A stretch of DNA of 63,382 nt from Planctomycetota bacterium (GTDB lineage Bacteria; Planctomycetota; JAJSAM01; JAJVHW01), in NCBI GenBank assembly GCA_021414065.1, contig JAIOPE010000120.1:1-63382 (forward strand), in the 5' to 3' direction. Positions 1-7,497 of the stretch are shown here, piece by piece (within the stretch, counting starts at the first letter, position 1; each line of letters begins with the position of its first letter). A program made the position numbers and the translations under genes. The notes beneath the pieces were generated by a model that ran no database searches, was not told the origin of the DNA, and saw only the letters and a list, made by a program, of their open reading frames with translations.

Positions 1-113
1 GGGGGCTCGTCTTCCAGCGGACCCTGTCCGCCTCCGTGGGCAGCGCGCCTCCGTACTACTGGCAGATCGTCGGCCGCCGCAACGCCAAGACCCCGCTCAA
101 CGCGGTCGCCTGA
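1..113 (+). CDS. C-terminal end of a truncated gene (unknown)
   Basis: An open frame enters from the left edge and stops with TGA at 111-113. The visible tail of about 36 residues contains SVGSAPPYYWQIVGRRNAKT and ends NAVA. The Tyr/Trp-rich strand reads like the last beta strand of a secreted repeat protein, but that is only an impression. No function can be given because the rest of the gene is outside the window. Confidence 0.45.
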   Translation, partial: GLVFQRTLSASVGSAPPYYWQIVGRRNAKTPLNAVA

Positions 114-368
114 GCGACGTGGAGAGGCCTCATCCGGGCTAGGCGCACGCGAGGCGCGGGTCTCCTCCCGTGAGAGACCGGCTTGTCCGTCGGCGACTCG
201 CTGCGGAGCAGCCTGCAGTGCGAGCGTAGGCAGTCGGCTCGGCGTGTCGAGTCGTCGGCCTCGCGGCCCCGCGCCGCTCCATGCGAGACGTTTGCTGTTC
301 CATCGCGGCGATCCAACGTCGCGAAGTCACTCGGGTTCAATTCCGGACCCGAACGAGGAGGTATTGTC

Positions 369-1034
369 ATGACTCACCCTACGGACCGACCGAAGACGAC
401 GGATGACGCCGCAAAGCGCGCGGCGAAGTCCGCGCAGGAGCAACCCCCGGTCGAGACTTCACGCACGGAGTCGCAACCGGCTGCCCATCACAGCGTGCAG
501 AGCGCGCAGTGCGCGACGTCGGCCGGCTCGAAGTCCGCGGGAAGCCTCCCCGCGGCGAACCCGCCCGAGGAGCCGCGCCCCGCGAAGACCCGGACGACAG
601 TCGGCGACGCGCCAAGTCGTGCGCCGCTTCAATCGCTCGCACCGGTCGGACCCGTGTCGCCGAAGGGCCACGTCGAAGGGCTGCGGACACCGACGCAGAG
701 CCTGGGAGCGCGACAGATCAAGGGTGATGACAACCGCGCCGTGCAGGCGAAGAGCCTGTCGTCCGGCGAGTCGCGGACGCGCGACGTCAGTGCCTCAGCG
801 AGTCCCAGCAGTCACACGCTGACCCGTCCGACCGACCCCACCCGGACAGGGGAGATCGACCCGATCCAGCCCGAGCGGTCCGCCCCGACGCAGCCCGCGT
901 ACGTCGTCGAACCCACGATCGGGCAGGCCACGGGATCTGCGACTGCGTCGTTGTCGGAGTCGAGCGCTGCTGCCGGCGACAGCGTTGGCGACAGCTCCGG
1001 CGACGCTGCGGGCGACAGCGTCAGCGCGAGCTGA
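369..1034 (+). CDS. Low-complexity, probably disordered protein (221 aa)
   Basis: The ATG at 369 is chosen because GAGGAGG lies 8 bases upstream; the frame stays open further 5' but has no better start. The protein is made mostly of Ala, Ser, Pro, Thr, Arg, Asp and Gln with almost no aromatic or long hydrophobic stretches, and ends in a repetitive Ser/Ala/Gly/Asp tail (AAGDSVGDSSGDAAGDS). No signal peptide or membrane segment is visible. Such composition is typical of intrinsically disordered linker or desiccation/stress proteins, but I recognise no family. A strong hairpin terminator follows directly, so it is probably transcribed alone. The sequence may tolerate frame overlap because it is so GC-rich, so the ribosome site is the main support for its being real. 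Confidence 0.6.
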   Translation: MTHPTDRPKTTDDAAKRAAKSAQEQPPVETSRTESQPAAHHSVQSAQCATSAGSKSAGSLPAANPPEEPRPAKTRTTVGDAPSRAPLQSLAPVGPVSPKGHVEGLRTPTQSLGARQIKGDDNRAVQAKSLSSGESRTRDVSASASPSSHTLTRPTDPTRTGEIDPIQPERSAPTQPAYVVEPTIGQATGSATASLSESSAAAGDSVGDSSGDAAGDSVSAS

Positions 1035-1045
1035 ACCCCTACGCG

Positions 1046-1073
1046 CCTGGACGAGCCCTCGGGCTCGTCCAGG
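1046..1073 (+). terminator. Perfect hairpin terminator
   Basis: CCTGGACGAGCCC (1046-1058) pairs perfectly with GGGCTCGTCCAGG (1061-1073), followed by TTCGTTCGT. It begins 12 bases after the stop of the disordered protein. There is no true U-tract, but the stem is long and the position fits a transcription terminator. Confidence 0.75.
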
Positions 1074-1141
1074 TTCGTTCGTGGGCGCCCCCAAGGCCGC
1101 ACGGCGCGTCGCGTCGGCGCGCGCCGCACCGCACGCCGGTC

Positions 1142-1183
1142 GGGTTTCACCCCATTTCGGAAGTCGTCCGGTTCACGTACCGT
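1142..1183 (+). promoter_or_regulatory. Shared bipartite promoter motif, copy 1
   Basis: GGGTTTCACCCCAT (1142-1155), 22 bases, then TACCGT (1178-1183). The same layout recurs at 2583-2624, 5283-5324 and, on the other strand, 5195-5236. The predicted transcript would start near 1190, just before the AGGAG ribosome site (1191-1195) of the entericidin-like gene, which fits a short 5' leader. The upstream box is itself a small inverted repeat (GGGT/ACCC). Confidence 0.6.
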
Positions 1184-1204
1184 CTGCCTCAGGAGAATTG
1201 AAAC

Positions 1205-1354
1205 ATGCGCATGATCAAACTGATGTTCTGCCTCGCGGCACTGGCTTCGTTCGGCGGTGCAATCGCCGGATGCAGCACCACTGAAGGTTTCGGCAAGGAC
1301 GTCGAGGCCGGTGGGAAGGCGATCAAGGAGTCGGCACGCGAGCACAGCAACTGA
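1205..1354 (+). CDS. Entericidin-like small lipoprotein
   Basis: A 49-residue protein: a short N-terminal hydrophobic signal (MRMIKLMFCLAALASF) ends in the lipobox-like AIAGC, so the Cys at about residue 23 should be lipidated. The mature part, starting CSTTEGFGKDVEAGGKAIKE, has the GxGKDxExxGxxI pattern of the Entericidin A/B family, small stress-induced lipoproteins of the cell envelope. AGGAG lies 9 bases before the ATG. The family is commonly induced in stationary phase or by osmotic stress. A copy of the shared promoter motif sits immediately upstream, suggesting membership in the same regulon as the PRC-barrel, PEP-CTERM and ice-binding-like genes. Monocistronic. Confidence 0.85.
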   Translation: MRMIKLMFCLAALASFGGAIAGCSTTEGFGKDVEAGGKAIKESAREHSN

Positions 1355-1758
1355 GGCTTCACGGCGCAGCGCCGAGGCCGCCCTGGATCGGCGCTCGCTC
1401 GCGGCGATCGGCGCGTCTTGTTGTCCTCGGTCCGGCATGGCCGCTCCGAGGGAGCGCGTCGCAGAGATCTGCGTGCGTCGAGTCTCCCCCAGTGTCGGCG
1501 ACCGGCGCCGCGCTTCGCGTGCGGCGGGCTTCCCGCTCGAGAGCGGCGCACGTCGCGGCCCGCGGCGTGCGATACTGTGCGGCGCAGCCTCCCCCCTTGC
1601 CGCGTCGGAACCAGGGGCGACGCGCCCCGACCGATGTGTCAGTCCCTCCCCCACGACGAGGCACACGATGACGTGCAGCAGATCCGCCGATGACAGGCCG
1701 AATGCGCTCGGGCGAGCGCGCTGGTCCTCGCACTGCGTGCGCCTCCGGTCGGTGCCCC
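1355..1758. other. Intergenic stretch, nothing recognised
   Basis: Roughly 400 bases between the entericidin-like gene and the favoured start of the response regulator. I see no coding frame with a ribosome site, no strong hairpin and no copy of the promoter motif. If the regulator starts at the in-frame ATG at 1690, the gap is 335 bases. Confidence 0.4.
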
Positions 1759-2484
1759 ATGCCTGAACCCGCCAAGGCGTCGTCGCCCGAGCCCCGAACG
1801 CGCCGCGCGTCCGGACCTCATCCGCCGCGAATCACCACGCTCCTCGTGGATGACCACCGTCTCATCCGACAGGGCGTGCGCGTCCTGCTCGAGTCTGAAG
1901 ACGACATCGCCGTGGTGGGCGAAGCCGAGAACGGGCGACAGGCCGTCGAGATGGTCGCGAAACTCCACCCGGACGTCGTCGTGATGGACATCGCGATGCC
2001 CCTGCTGAACGGCTTGGAGGCCACCCGCCAGATCCTTGAGGTGGCGCCGTCCACACGCGTGGTCATACTCTCGGCGCACAGTGATGCTGAGTACGTGACG
2101 CGTGTGACGGCGCTCGGCGCGGCTGGCTACGTGCTGAAGCAGTCGTCCCTCGAAGACCTTGCCGACGCGATCCGGACTGCGCACTCGGGCAAGACGTTCG
2201 TCAGTCCGGCGATCGCACTCGATGCGGTCGCCGCAGAGCGCACAGGTCAGACCACCGCGGCGTCCACGCGGCTGACTTCGCGCGAAGCCGAAGTCCTGCA
2301 ATTGATCGCCGAGGGCAAGGCGAACAAGCAATCTGCCGCCCACCTCCACATCAGCATCAAGACCGTCGAGAAGCACCGGCAGAGCCTGATGACGAAGCTC
2401 GACATCCACGATGTCGCCGGGCTCACGCGCTACGCGATCGCGATTGGGTGCATCGAAGGCCGGGACCGCAGCGTCATCGGTTGA
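1759..2484 (+). CDS. NarL/FixJ-family response regulator
   Basis: A 241-residue two-domain regulator. The receiver domain (about 27-145) shows the acidic pair D31/D32 (LLVDDHRL), the phosphoacceptor D77 (VVVMDIAMP) and the conserved K127 (YVLKQ). A LuxR-type helix-turn-helix follows (about 172-232, LTSREAEVLQLIAEGKANKQ and the recognition helix HISIKTVEKHRQS). It should bind DNA when phosphorylated by a sensor kinase, but no histidine kinase is encoded in the window, so it is an orphan here. Start at 1759 (MPEPAK) is favoured because the receiver fold begins soon after; ATG 1690 in the same frame is possible, and neither has a clear ribosome site. It lies between two genes carrying the shared promoter motif, so it is a candidate regulator of them (inference). 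Confidence 0.9.
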   Translation: MPEPAKASSPEPRTRRASGPHPPRITTLLVDDHRLIRQGVRVLLESEDDIAVVGEAENGRQAVEMVAKLHPDVVVMDIAMPLLNGLEATRQILEVAPSTRVVILSAHSDAEYVTRVTALGAAGYVLKQSSLEDLADAIRTAHSGKTFVSPAIALDAVAAERTGQTTAASTRLTSREAEVLQLIAEGKANKQSAAHLHISIKTVEKHRQSLMTKLDIHDVAGLTRYAIAIGCIEGRDRSVIG

Positions 2485-2582
2485 AACCTCGCGATCGGGG
2501 CGCTGCTCCGAAGAACCTGGTGTATCGATGCGGGCCCCGTCGAGAGCGCCGTGCCGGCCACTCGACTCACGTCGGCCACTGC

Positions 2583-2624
2583 GGGTTTCACCCCATGGCC
2601 GCACATACCCGGCGACGATATCAT
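2583..2624 (+). promoter_or_regulatory. Shared bipartite promoter motif, copy 2
   Basis: GGGTTTCACCCCAT (2583-2596), 22 bases, then TATCAT (2619-2624). The 14-base box is identical to copy 1. It lies about 70 bases upstream of the PRC-barrel start, leaving a leader of some 60 bases. Confidence 0.65.
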
Positions 2625-2692
2625 TCGCTGAGGAAGATGTTCCCCACACTCGCGTCGCGAGTCGGACGTCGGTCTCATACGAGGAGTTCCAC

Positions 2693-3055
2693 ATGAGTCA
2701 ACCCACGATTGGTCACATCATCTCCGCCTCGAAGCTGTCGGGCGGAGCCGTGAAGAACGGCGACGGCGAGAGCCTCGGCGACATCAAGGAGATCATGATC
2801 GACACCGAGACCGGACGCGTCGCGTACGCGGTTCTCGGCTTCGGAGGCTTCCTTGGCATGGGCGACAAGCTCTTCGCCATTCCGTTCAGCGCACTCCGCT
2901 CGCACCTCACCGAGCCCTCGTCGTTCGTCCTGAACGTGACCAAGGAGCGCCTCACTGCGGCGCCGGGCTTCGACAAGAACAACTGGCCCGACTTCGCCGA
3001 CCGCAAGTGGGGCGGCACGATCCACGACTACTACCAGATCAAGCCGTACTGGTAG
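2693..3055 (+). CDS. PRC-barrel domain protein (120 aa)
   Basis: ATG 2693 follows GAGGAG at 2681. The N-terminal 80 residues form a PRC-barrel: SASKLSG, a GESLGDIKEIMIDTETGRV strand pair, then YAVLGFGGFLGMGDKLFAIP, the usual small beta-barrel seen in photosynthetic reaction centre H and RimM. A C-terminal Trp/Tyr-rich extension (WPDFADRKWGG, IHDYYQIKPYW) is typical of stand-alone bacterial PRC-barrel stress proteins. The exact role of this subfamily is not established; family members are often linked to envelope or general stress responses. A shared promoter motif lies upstream and a terminator hairpin downstream, so it is monocistronic. Confidence 0.9.
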   Translation: MSQPTIGHIISASKLSGGAVKNGDGESLGDIKEIMIDTETGRVAYAVLGFGGFLGMGDKLFAIPFSALRSHLTEPSSFVLNVTKERLTAAPGFDKNNWPDFADRKWGGTIHDYYQIKPYW

Positions 3056-3073
3056 TCGACCGGTAGTCAAGTA

Positions 3074-3105
3074 GCCCCGGTCGCCGGAACTCCGGCGGCC
3101 GGGGC
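3074..3105 (+). terminator. GC-rich hairpin terminator
   Basis: GCCCCGGTCGCCGG (3074-3087) pairs with CCGGCGGCCGGGGC (3092-3105) around the loop AACT, with one mismatch. It follows the PRC-barrel stop by about 20 bases. There is no U-tract. Confidence 0.65.
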
Positions 3106-3168
3106 ATGCGCGTGCCTCCGGACGGTTCCGGCGCGCGGCGCGCACGAACGACTCTGGAGTCCACGCCC

Positions 3169-4278
3169 ATGTCGATGCACGAACTTCTCAAGGCCGCGGT
3201 CCGTCACGGTGCAAGCGACCTGCACCTCTCGACGGGGCTCCCGCCGATGGTGCGCGTCCACGGTGACGTCGTCCCCCTTCCGGGATGGACCGACGGGCCG
3301 ATGCCCGCCGAAATGACGACCGCACTCATCGAGTCGATCCTCGACGCCCGCCAGCGCGGCGAACTCGAGAAGCGCTCGGAGTACGACTTCTCGGTCGGCG
3401 TGCCCGAGATCGGTCGATTCCGAGGAAACGCGTACCAGCAGCATCGCGGTCCGGGCGTTGCGCTCCGGCTGATCCCCGAAGTGGTCCGATCGCTCGAGGA
3501 CCTCGGCGCCCCGCCGGCGCTCGGCGAGTTGATGCTCGGGCGGCAGGGCCTGGTGCTGATCACCGGCGCGACCGGGAGCGGCAAGTCCACCACGGCGGCG
3601 GCGCTCATCGACCTGATCAATCGTTCGCGCCCGGGACACATCGTCTCCGTCGAGGACCCGATCGAGTTCGTTCACACGCCGCAGAAGTGCCTCGTGACCC
3701 AGCGCGAGGTCGGCCACGACACGGGCACGTTTCCGGACGCGCTTCGCGCCGCGCTCCGTGAGGACCCCGATGTGATCTTCATCGGTGAGATGCGCGACCT
3801 CGCGACGATCGCTCTCGCGGTCACCGCCGCCGAGACCGGGCATCTCGTCATCGCCACGCTTCATACGGCCGGCGCTGCCCGCTCCGTGGACCGGATCGTG
3901 AACGTGTTCCCCGCTGCCGAGCAGCAGTTCATTCGCACACTCGTCGCCGGATGCCTGATCGGCGTCACGTCGCAGGCACTCCTGCGCCGCAAGGACCAGC
4001 CGGGTCGGATTGCAGCCTTCGAGATGCTCGTCTCGAACGCCGCGGTGCGGAACATGATCCGCCAGGGGAAGATCCACCAACTCCCGAGCGTGATCCAGAC
4101 GGGCCAGAACGACGGCATGTGCACGTTCCGCCGCTCCGTCCTTCCGCTCGTCGCCGATGGTCGCGTGGATGCGGCGGAAGCGAATCGCATGCTCTCCCTG
4201 TTCGAGGACGACGAGGGCGGCGACGTGACCGCGCCCACTCCGGACGCCCTCGCGGCGGCGCACGCGGCGGCGAGCTGA
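3169..4278 (+). CDS. pilT: Type IV pilus retraction ATPase, PilT-like
   Basis: A 369-residue hexameric secretion ATPase of the PilT/PilU branch. The N-terminal PAS-like part carries ASDLHLSTG and RVHGD; the ATPase core shows Walker A GATGSGKST (133-141), an Asp box, Walker B DVIFIGEMRD (201-210) and the His box HLVIATLHT (225-233). The motif AVRNMIRQGK near the C-terminus corresponds to the AIRNLIR signature of PilT retraction motors. It powers pilus disassembly at the inner membrane. No other pilus genes (pilB, pilC, pilA) are beside it, so it is a detached member. Start ATG 3169 is chosen over an in-frame upstream start because the family begins with a short helix directly before the DLHL motif. 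Confidence 0.92.
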   Translation: MSMHELLKAAVRHGASDLHLSTGLPPMVRVHGDVVPLPGWTDGPMPAEMTTALIESILDARQRGELEKRSEYDFSVGVPEIGRFRGNAYQQHRGPGVALRLIPEVVRSLEDLGAPPALGELMLGRQGLVLITGATGSGKSTTAAALIDLINRSRPGHIVSVEDPIEFVHTPQKCLVTQREVGHDTGTFPDALRAALREDPDVIFIGEMRDLATIALAVTAAETGHLVIATLHTAGAARSVDRIVNVFPAAEQQFIRTLVAGCLIGVTSQALLRRKDQPGRIAAFEMLVSNAAVRNMIRQGKIHQLPSVIQTGQNDGMCTFRRSVLPLVADGRVDAAEANRMLSLFEDDEGGDVTAPTPDALAAAHAAAS

Positions 4279-4422
4279 AAGGGAGTCGCGTCGGCGAGCA
4301 GGTCGCCCGACCGTCCTCGCGTCGCGGGCTCAGGGCTCAACGGGCGGCCGCGTTCGCACCGCCCCATGCATGTCCTTCACGCCTCGGCACCGCAAGTTGC
4401 CCGGATCGCCGCGATCGCGCCG

Positions 4423-5079
4423 TCAGATCCAGAGCGCGACCGTGTCGTTCGCAGATGCAACCTGTGCGGCACGAGCCACGCGGCGCGTCCGCCGACGGCG
4501 CCACGCGAGCGCACCGAGACCCGCGATGCCGACGGCGAAGAGCGCCATCGATTCCGGCTCTGGGTTGTTGGCCGACAAGTTGGAAATCGCATCGATCGTG
4601 TACGTCGTGTTGTCGCCGGCGCCGATCTGCGTGGTGAACTTGAGCACCAGGCCGGTGAAGTCCGTGGACCACCCGAGTCCGAGCACGGACGTCTTCGCAT
4701 TTGAGCCGTCGCCGACCGCCGAGAGCATCGGCACGTTGACGTTCTGATTGCCGGGGGTGGAACCTCCGGTCCACTGGACGTTCGTCAGATTTACGATCGA
4801 CGTGAAGTATCCGGAGTAAATCGTCAGCGCCTCCGTGTCGGTGCCGGGCGCGAAAGCGATCGTCACTGTGTAGTCGTCGCCGACCGTGTTTCCGTACACG
4901 AAGAAGTAGATTCCGTCGCCATGCCCGGCCACCGCGTTCGTACCTGCGGACGTCTGGGCCGTGCCGGTGTCGGTTCCGAGCAGGAATCCGGCGGCGCCGG
5001 TGGCGAATGTCAGGTCGGCGTACCCGGCGCCTGCGAGGGCCAGGACGAGCGCCCCACTGAGTGTCAATGTTGCTTTCAC
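4423..5079 (-). CDS. PEP-CTERM sorted surface protein
   Basis: A 218-residue secreted protein starting with GTG (GAGG about 9 bases upstream). A signal peptide (MKATLTLSGALVLALAGAGYA) is followed by a Thr/Gly/Asn-rich beta domain and a sorting tag: NPEPESMALF, a hydrophobic stretch (AVGIAGLGALAW) and an Arg cluster (RRRRTRR). PEP-CTERM tags are known to be processed by exosortase (EpsH/XrtA) and direct proteins to the surface. No exosortase gene is in the window. Oddly, 18 residues (VARAAQVASANDTVALWI) follow the basic cluster, where most family members stop. A copy of the shared promoter motif lies upstream on this strand. Confidence 0.82.
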   Translation of the reverse strand: MKATLTLSGALVLALAGAGYADLTFATGAAGFLLGTDTGTAQTSAGTNAVAGHGDGIYFFVYGNTVGDDYTVTIAFAPGTDTEALTIYSGYFTSIVNLTNVQWTGGSTPGNQNVNVPMLSAVGDGSNAKTSVLGLGWSTDFTGLVLKFTTQIGAGDNTTYTIDAISNLSANNPEPESMALFAVGIAGLGALAWRRRRTRRVARAAQVASANDTVALWI

Positions 5080-5194
5080 GACGCCGCCTCACTTCCGTAC
5101 GCACATCAGGAGTTGCCGCCGGGAGGGGCGCCAACTGGCTGAATGGATCGCCGCGTTCGCAGAAACCGCGTCGCTGGCCGTCCGCACCTGCACG

Positions 5195-5236
5195 AGACTA
5201 CGGCGGGCGTCGGGCCGGGACCATGGGGTGGAACCC
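5195..5236 (-). promoter_or_regulatory. Shared bipartite promoter motif, copy 3 (minus strand)
   Basis: On the minus strand GGGTTCCACCCCAT (5236 down to 5223), 22 bases, then TAGTCT (5200-5195). It points toward the PEP-CTERM gene, about 115 bases ahead of its GTG. The -10 half is the weakest of the four. It stands back to back with copy 4. Confidence 0.5.
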
Positions 5237-5282
5237 CACCGAGTGCGGGACTGCGCACGGCTCGGATAAATGTGCGTCGGTC

Positions 5283-5324
5283 GGGTTCTGCCCCATGGGC
5301 GGCAGGTTCCGCGCGATGTATCGT
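5283..5324 (+). promoter_or_regulatory. Shared bipartite promoter motif, copy 4
   Basis: GGGTTCTGCCCCAT (5283-5296), 22 bases, then TATCGT (5319-5324), pointing at the ice-binding-like gene 50 bases further on. The 14-base box matches copy 1 at 11 positions; the spacing and -10 half are exact. Confidence 0.55.
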
Positions 5325-5374
5325 TGGCTTATTCGGACCATCAAATGGTTCAGCAGACGCTGAGGAGGCCGTAC

Positions 5375-7288
5375 ATGACGCGCATTGAACACAAGTCCAG
5401 CAAGTGGCACCCGCACCGACGCATTCTGGCCGCCATTGGGGGCGCCATCCTCGTGGGGATCTCGGTGCCTGCCGGCGCGGCAGGCGGGCCTCCGCTCGGC
5501 GCGGCTCGGACGTACGCGGCGCTCGGTGGCTCGACCGTGACCAGCACCGGTCTGTCGTCGCTCACCGGCGACGTCGGCGTCTGGCCGGGATCCGCGATCA
5601 TCGGGTTCCCCCCGGCCACGGTGACGGGCGCTCTCCACGCAGGTGACGCCGCAGCGGCCCTGGCGCACGCAGACGCTGCGCTCGCCTACAACTTCCTCGC
5701 CGGCATGTACAGTCCACCGGCGAACGACCGCACGGGTGTGGACCTCGGCGGGAAGACCCTCGCCCCGGGCGTCTACCACTTCAACACGTCCGCGCAGCTC
5801 ACCGGCGCCCTCGTGCTCGACGCTCAGGGCGACTCCAACGCGCTCTTCGTCATCAAGGTCGGATCGACGCTCATCACCTCGAGCGGCGCCTCGGTCGTCG
5901 TCATCAACGGCGGCGCCGACTACGACGAGTCGAACGTGTTCTGGCAGGTCGGCACCTCGGCGACGCTCGGGAGCGGCACCTCGTTCACCGGCAACATCCT
6001 CGCGAGCCAGAGCATCACCTGCGTGATCGGCTCGAGCATGACGGGCAACGCCCTTGCGCTCAACGGCGCGGTGACGATGGACTCGAACGCGAACACGTCG
6101 CCGACGATCATCGTCCCCGGAGTCCCGCCGGTCGTTCCGCCCGTGCTCCGTCCGACGAACCTGACCGCGGTGCTGAATGGCCCGGTCGCAACGCCGGGCG
6201 CGGGTCTGCGCTGGACGGACTCGAACATCGACGAGGTCGGCTTCTACGTCTTCCGTCGTGCAGGCGCCGGTGCGTTCGCCCAGATTGCCACGGTTCCGTC
6301 GCCGAACACGGCGGGCACCGGCGGACTCATGACGTACCAGGACGACGGACTCAGCCTCTCAACGACGTACTCGTACCAGGTCACCGGGTACACCGCCGCC
6401 AGCGTCGAGACCCCGCCGTCGAACCAGGCGCTCGTGGACACCGCGGAACCGGTCGTCGTACCGCCCGTGGACCCTCCGATCATCCCGGTGATCGCGCTCA
6501 CCGGCTCCCTGAGCGGTGACGTCGCGGCCCCCGGTACTCTGCTCTCCTGGTTCGACGTGAGCGCCGACGAGACGTCGTTCCGCATCTACCGACGCGACGG
6601 CGACGGACCCGCGTTCGTCCTCGTCGGCACGACGCCCTCGACGACCACTCTCGGCACCGGCGCTGCGTTTGCGTTCCAGGACCTGGTACTCAACCCCTCG
6701 ACGACCTACACGTATCGCGTGACGTCGGTGCCCGCTTCGGGCACGGAGTCCGGGCCGTCGAACGAGGTGTTGGTCGACACCGGCGAGAACCCGACGCCGC
6801 CCGCCCGCTGGCTGGACGTGAACCTCGGCCGTCGGCGAAGCGCCGTGCGGGATCGCATGAAGGCCCACCGCGATCGCGTCTATGTGCGCGGCTCGTACGC
6901 AGTCATCGACGTGGACAGCTCGGTCCCCTCCGTCGTACGCAACACGGACCCCCGTGTGGGCGGCATGTCGATCCAGGTCCGGGCTCCGGGCAATCTGGTC
7001 TTCCTCAACATCCCGCCGAACGACGCGGGCTGGGTCTCGACTCGCAAGGGCATCTACCGCTGGCGCACGCACAACGGACGGAACGCGCCGCTCTCGCGTC
7101 TCTGGATCGACACGCGGAAGTCCGAGTTCGCGCTGCGCTCGTTCCAGAACGACTTCAGCGCCGTTCCGCGCAACGAGATCACCGTCTCGCTGACGATGCT
7201 CGGTGCGGCCGGATACGACGACCGCGTGTGGAACTTCCCCTCGAAGCTCCCCGTGGACCACTCGGCCCTCTACCGCATTCCGAGGTGA
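5375..7288 (+). CDS. Ice-binding-like (DUF3494) adhesin with two Fn3-like repeats
   Basis: ATG 5375 with GAGGAGG at 5362 begins a 637-residue secreted protein. After a signal peptide (hydrophobic AAIGGAILVGISVPAGAA) comes a DUF3494 domain (about 35-245): AARTYAALGGSTVTSTGLSS, LTGDVGVWPGSAI, a DLGGKTLAPGVYHF strand and the NALFVIKVGS/TFTGNILA pattern. DUF3494 is the beta-solenoid of type I ice-binding proteins but is also widespread in surface adhesins of non-cold bacteria, so ice binding is not implied. Two fibronectin-III-like repeats follow (about 265-370 and 385-485), each ending in TTYSYQVT or TTYTYRVT strands, then a C-terminal beta domain of unknown type. A shared promoter motif lies upstream and a perfect terminator downstream. 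Confidence 0.85.
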   Translation: MTRIEHKSSKWHPHRRILAAIGGAILVGISVPAGAAGGPPLGAARTYAALGGSTVTSTGLSSLTGDVGVWPGSAIIGFPPATVTGALHAGDAAAALAHADAALAYNFLAGMYSPPANDRTGVDLGGKTLAPGVYHFNTSAQLTGALVLDAQGDSNALFVIKVGSTLITSSGASVVVINGGADYDESNVFWQVGTSATLGSGTSFTGNILASQSITCVIGSSMTGNALALNGAVTMDSNANTSPTIIVPGVPPVVPPVLRPTNLTAVLNGPVATPGAGLRWTDSNIDEVGFYVFRRAGAGAFAQIATVPSPNTAGTGGLMTYQDDGLSLSTTYSYQVTGYTAASVETPPSNQALVDTAEPVVVPPVDPPIIPVIALTGSLSGDVAAPGTLLSWFDVSADETSFRIYRRDGDGPAFVLVGTTPSTTTLGTGAAFAFQDLVLNPSTTYTYRVTSVPASGTESGPSNEVLVDTGENPTPPARWLDVNLGRRRSAVRDRMKAHRDRVYVRGSYAVIDVDSSVPSVVRNTDPRVGGMSIQVRAPGNLVFLNIPPNDAGWVSTRKGIYRWRTHNGRNAPLSRLWIDTRKSEFALRSFQNDFSAVPRNEITVSLTMLGAAGYDDRVWNFPSKLPVDHSALYRIPR

Positions 7289-7310
7289 TCGGCTCGCCGA
7301 CCCTCTAACC

Positions 7311-7341
7311 AACCGCCCCCCGCGCCTCGCGGGGGGCGGTT
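7311..7341 (+). terminator. Perfect 14-bp hairpin terminator
   Basis: AACCGCCCCCCGCG (7311-7324) pairs without mismatch to CGCGGGGGGCGGTT (7328-7341) around a CCT loop, 22 bases after the stop of the DUF3494 gene. Confidence 0.8.
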
Positions 7342-7425
7342 CGCGTTCCGGCCCGCAGGGCGACGCGAAGCGTTTCTCGACGTCCGGCCATCGACCCCGG
7401 GCGTCTGAGGAGAGGCGGTTCCATC

Positions 7426-7497
7426 ATGAGGCGGGTTCAGGCTCCGACCGTACAGGAGATCTTCCGCCGCCACCGCCACCGCGCGATACCTCGATGA
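7426..7497 (+). CDS. Possible 23-aa leader peptide coupled to the signal peptidase gene
   Basis: ATG 7426 is preceded by GAGGAGAGG (7407-7415) and encodes MRRVQAPTVQEIFRRHRHRA plus IPR. Its TGA (7495-7497) overlaps the ATG (7494) of the signal peptidase gene as ATGA. The downstream gene has no ribosome site of its own nearby, so translation of this short frame could deliver ribosomes to it. The peptide is very basic; a chance similarity to the start of IS91-type transposases was noticed but is too short to use. Could equally be spurious. Confidence 0.3.
   Translation: MRRVQAPTVQEIFRRHRHRAIPR

Noticed and set aside
812-1666. Long minus-strand frame opposite the disordered protein and entericidin-like gene
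   Set aside because: Very GC-rich DNA keeps shadow frames open; no ribosome site, and the composition is Arg-rich and featureless.
2638-2696. A 19-codon frame ending ATGA across the PRC-barrel start
   Set aside because: Its ATG lacks correct ribosome-site spacing, while the PRC-barrel gene has its own GAGGAG.
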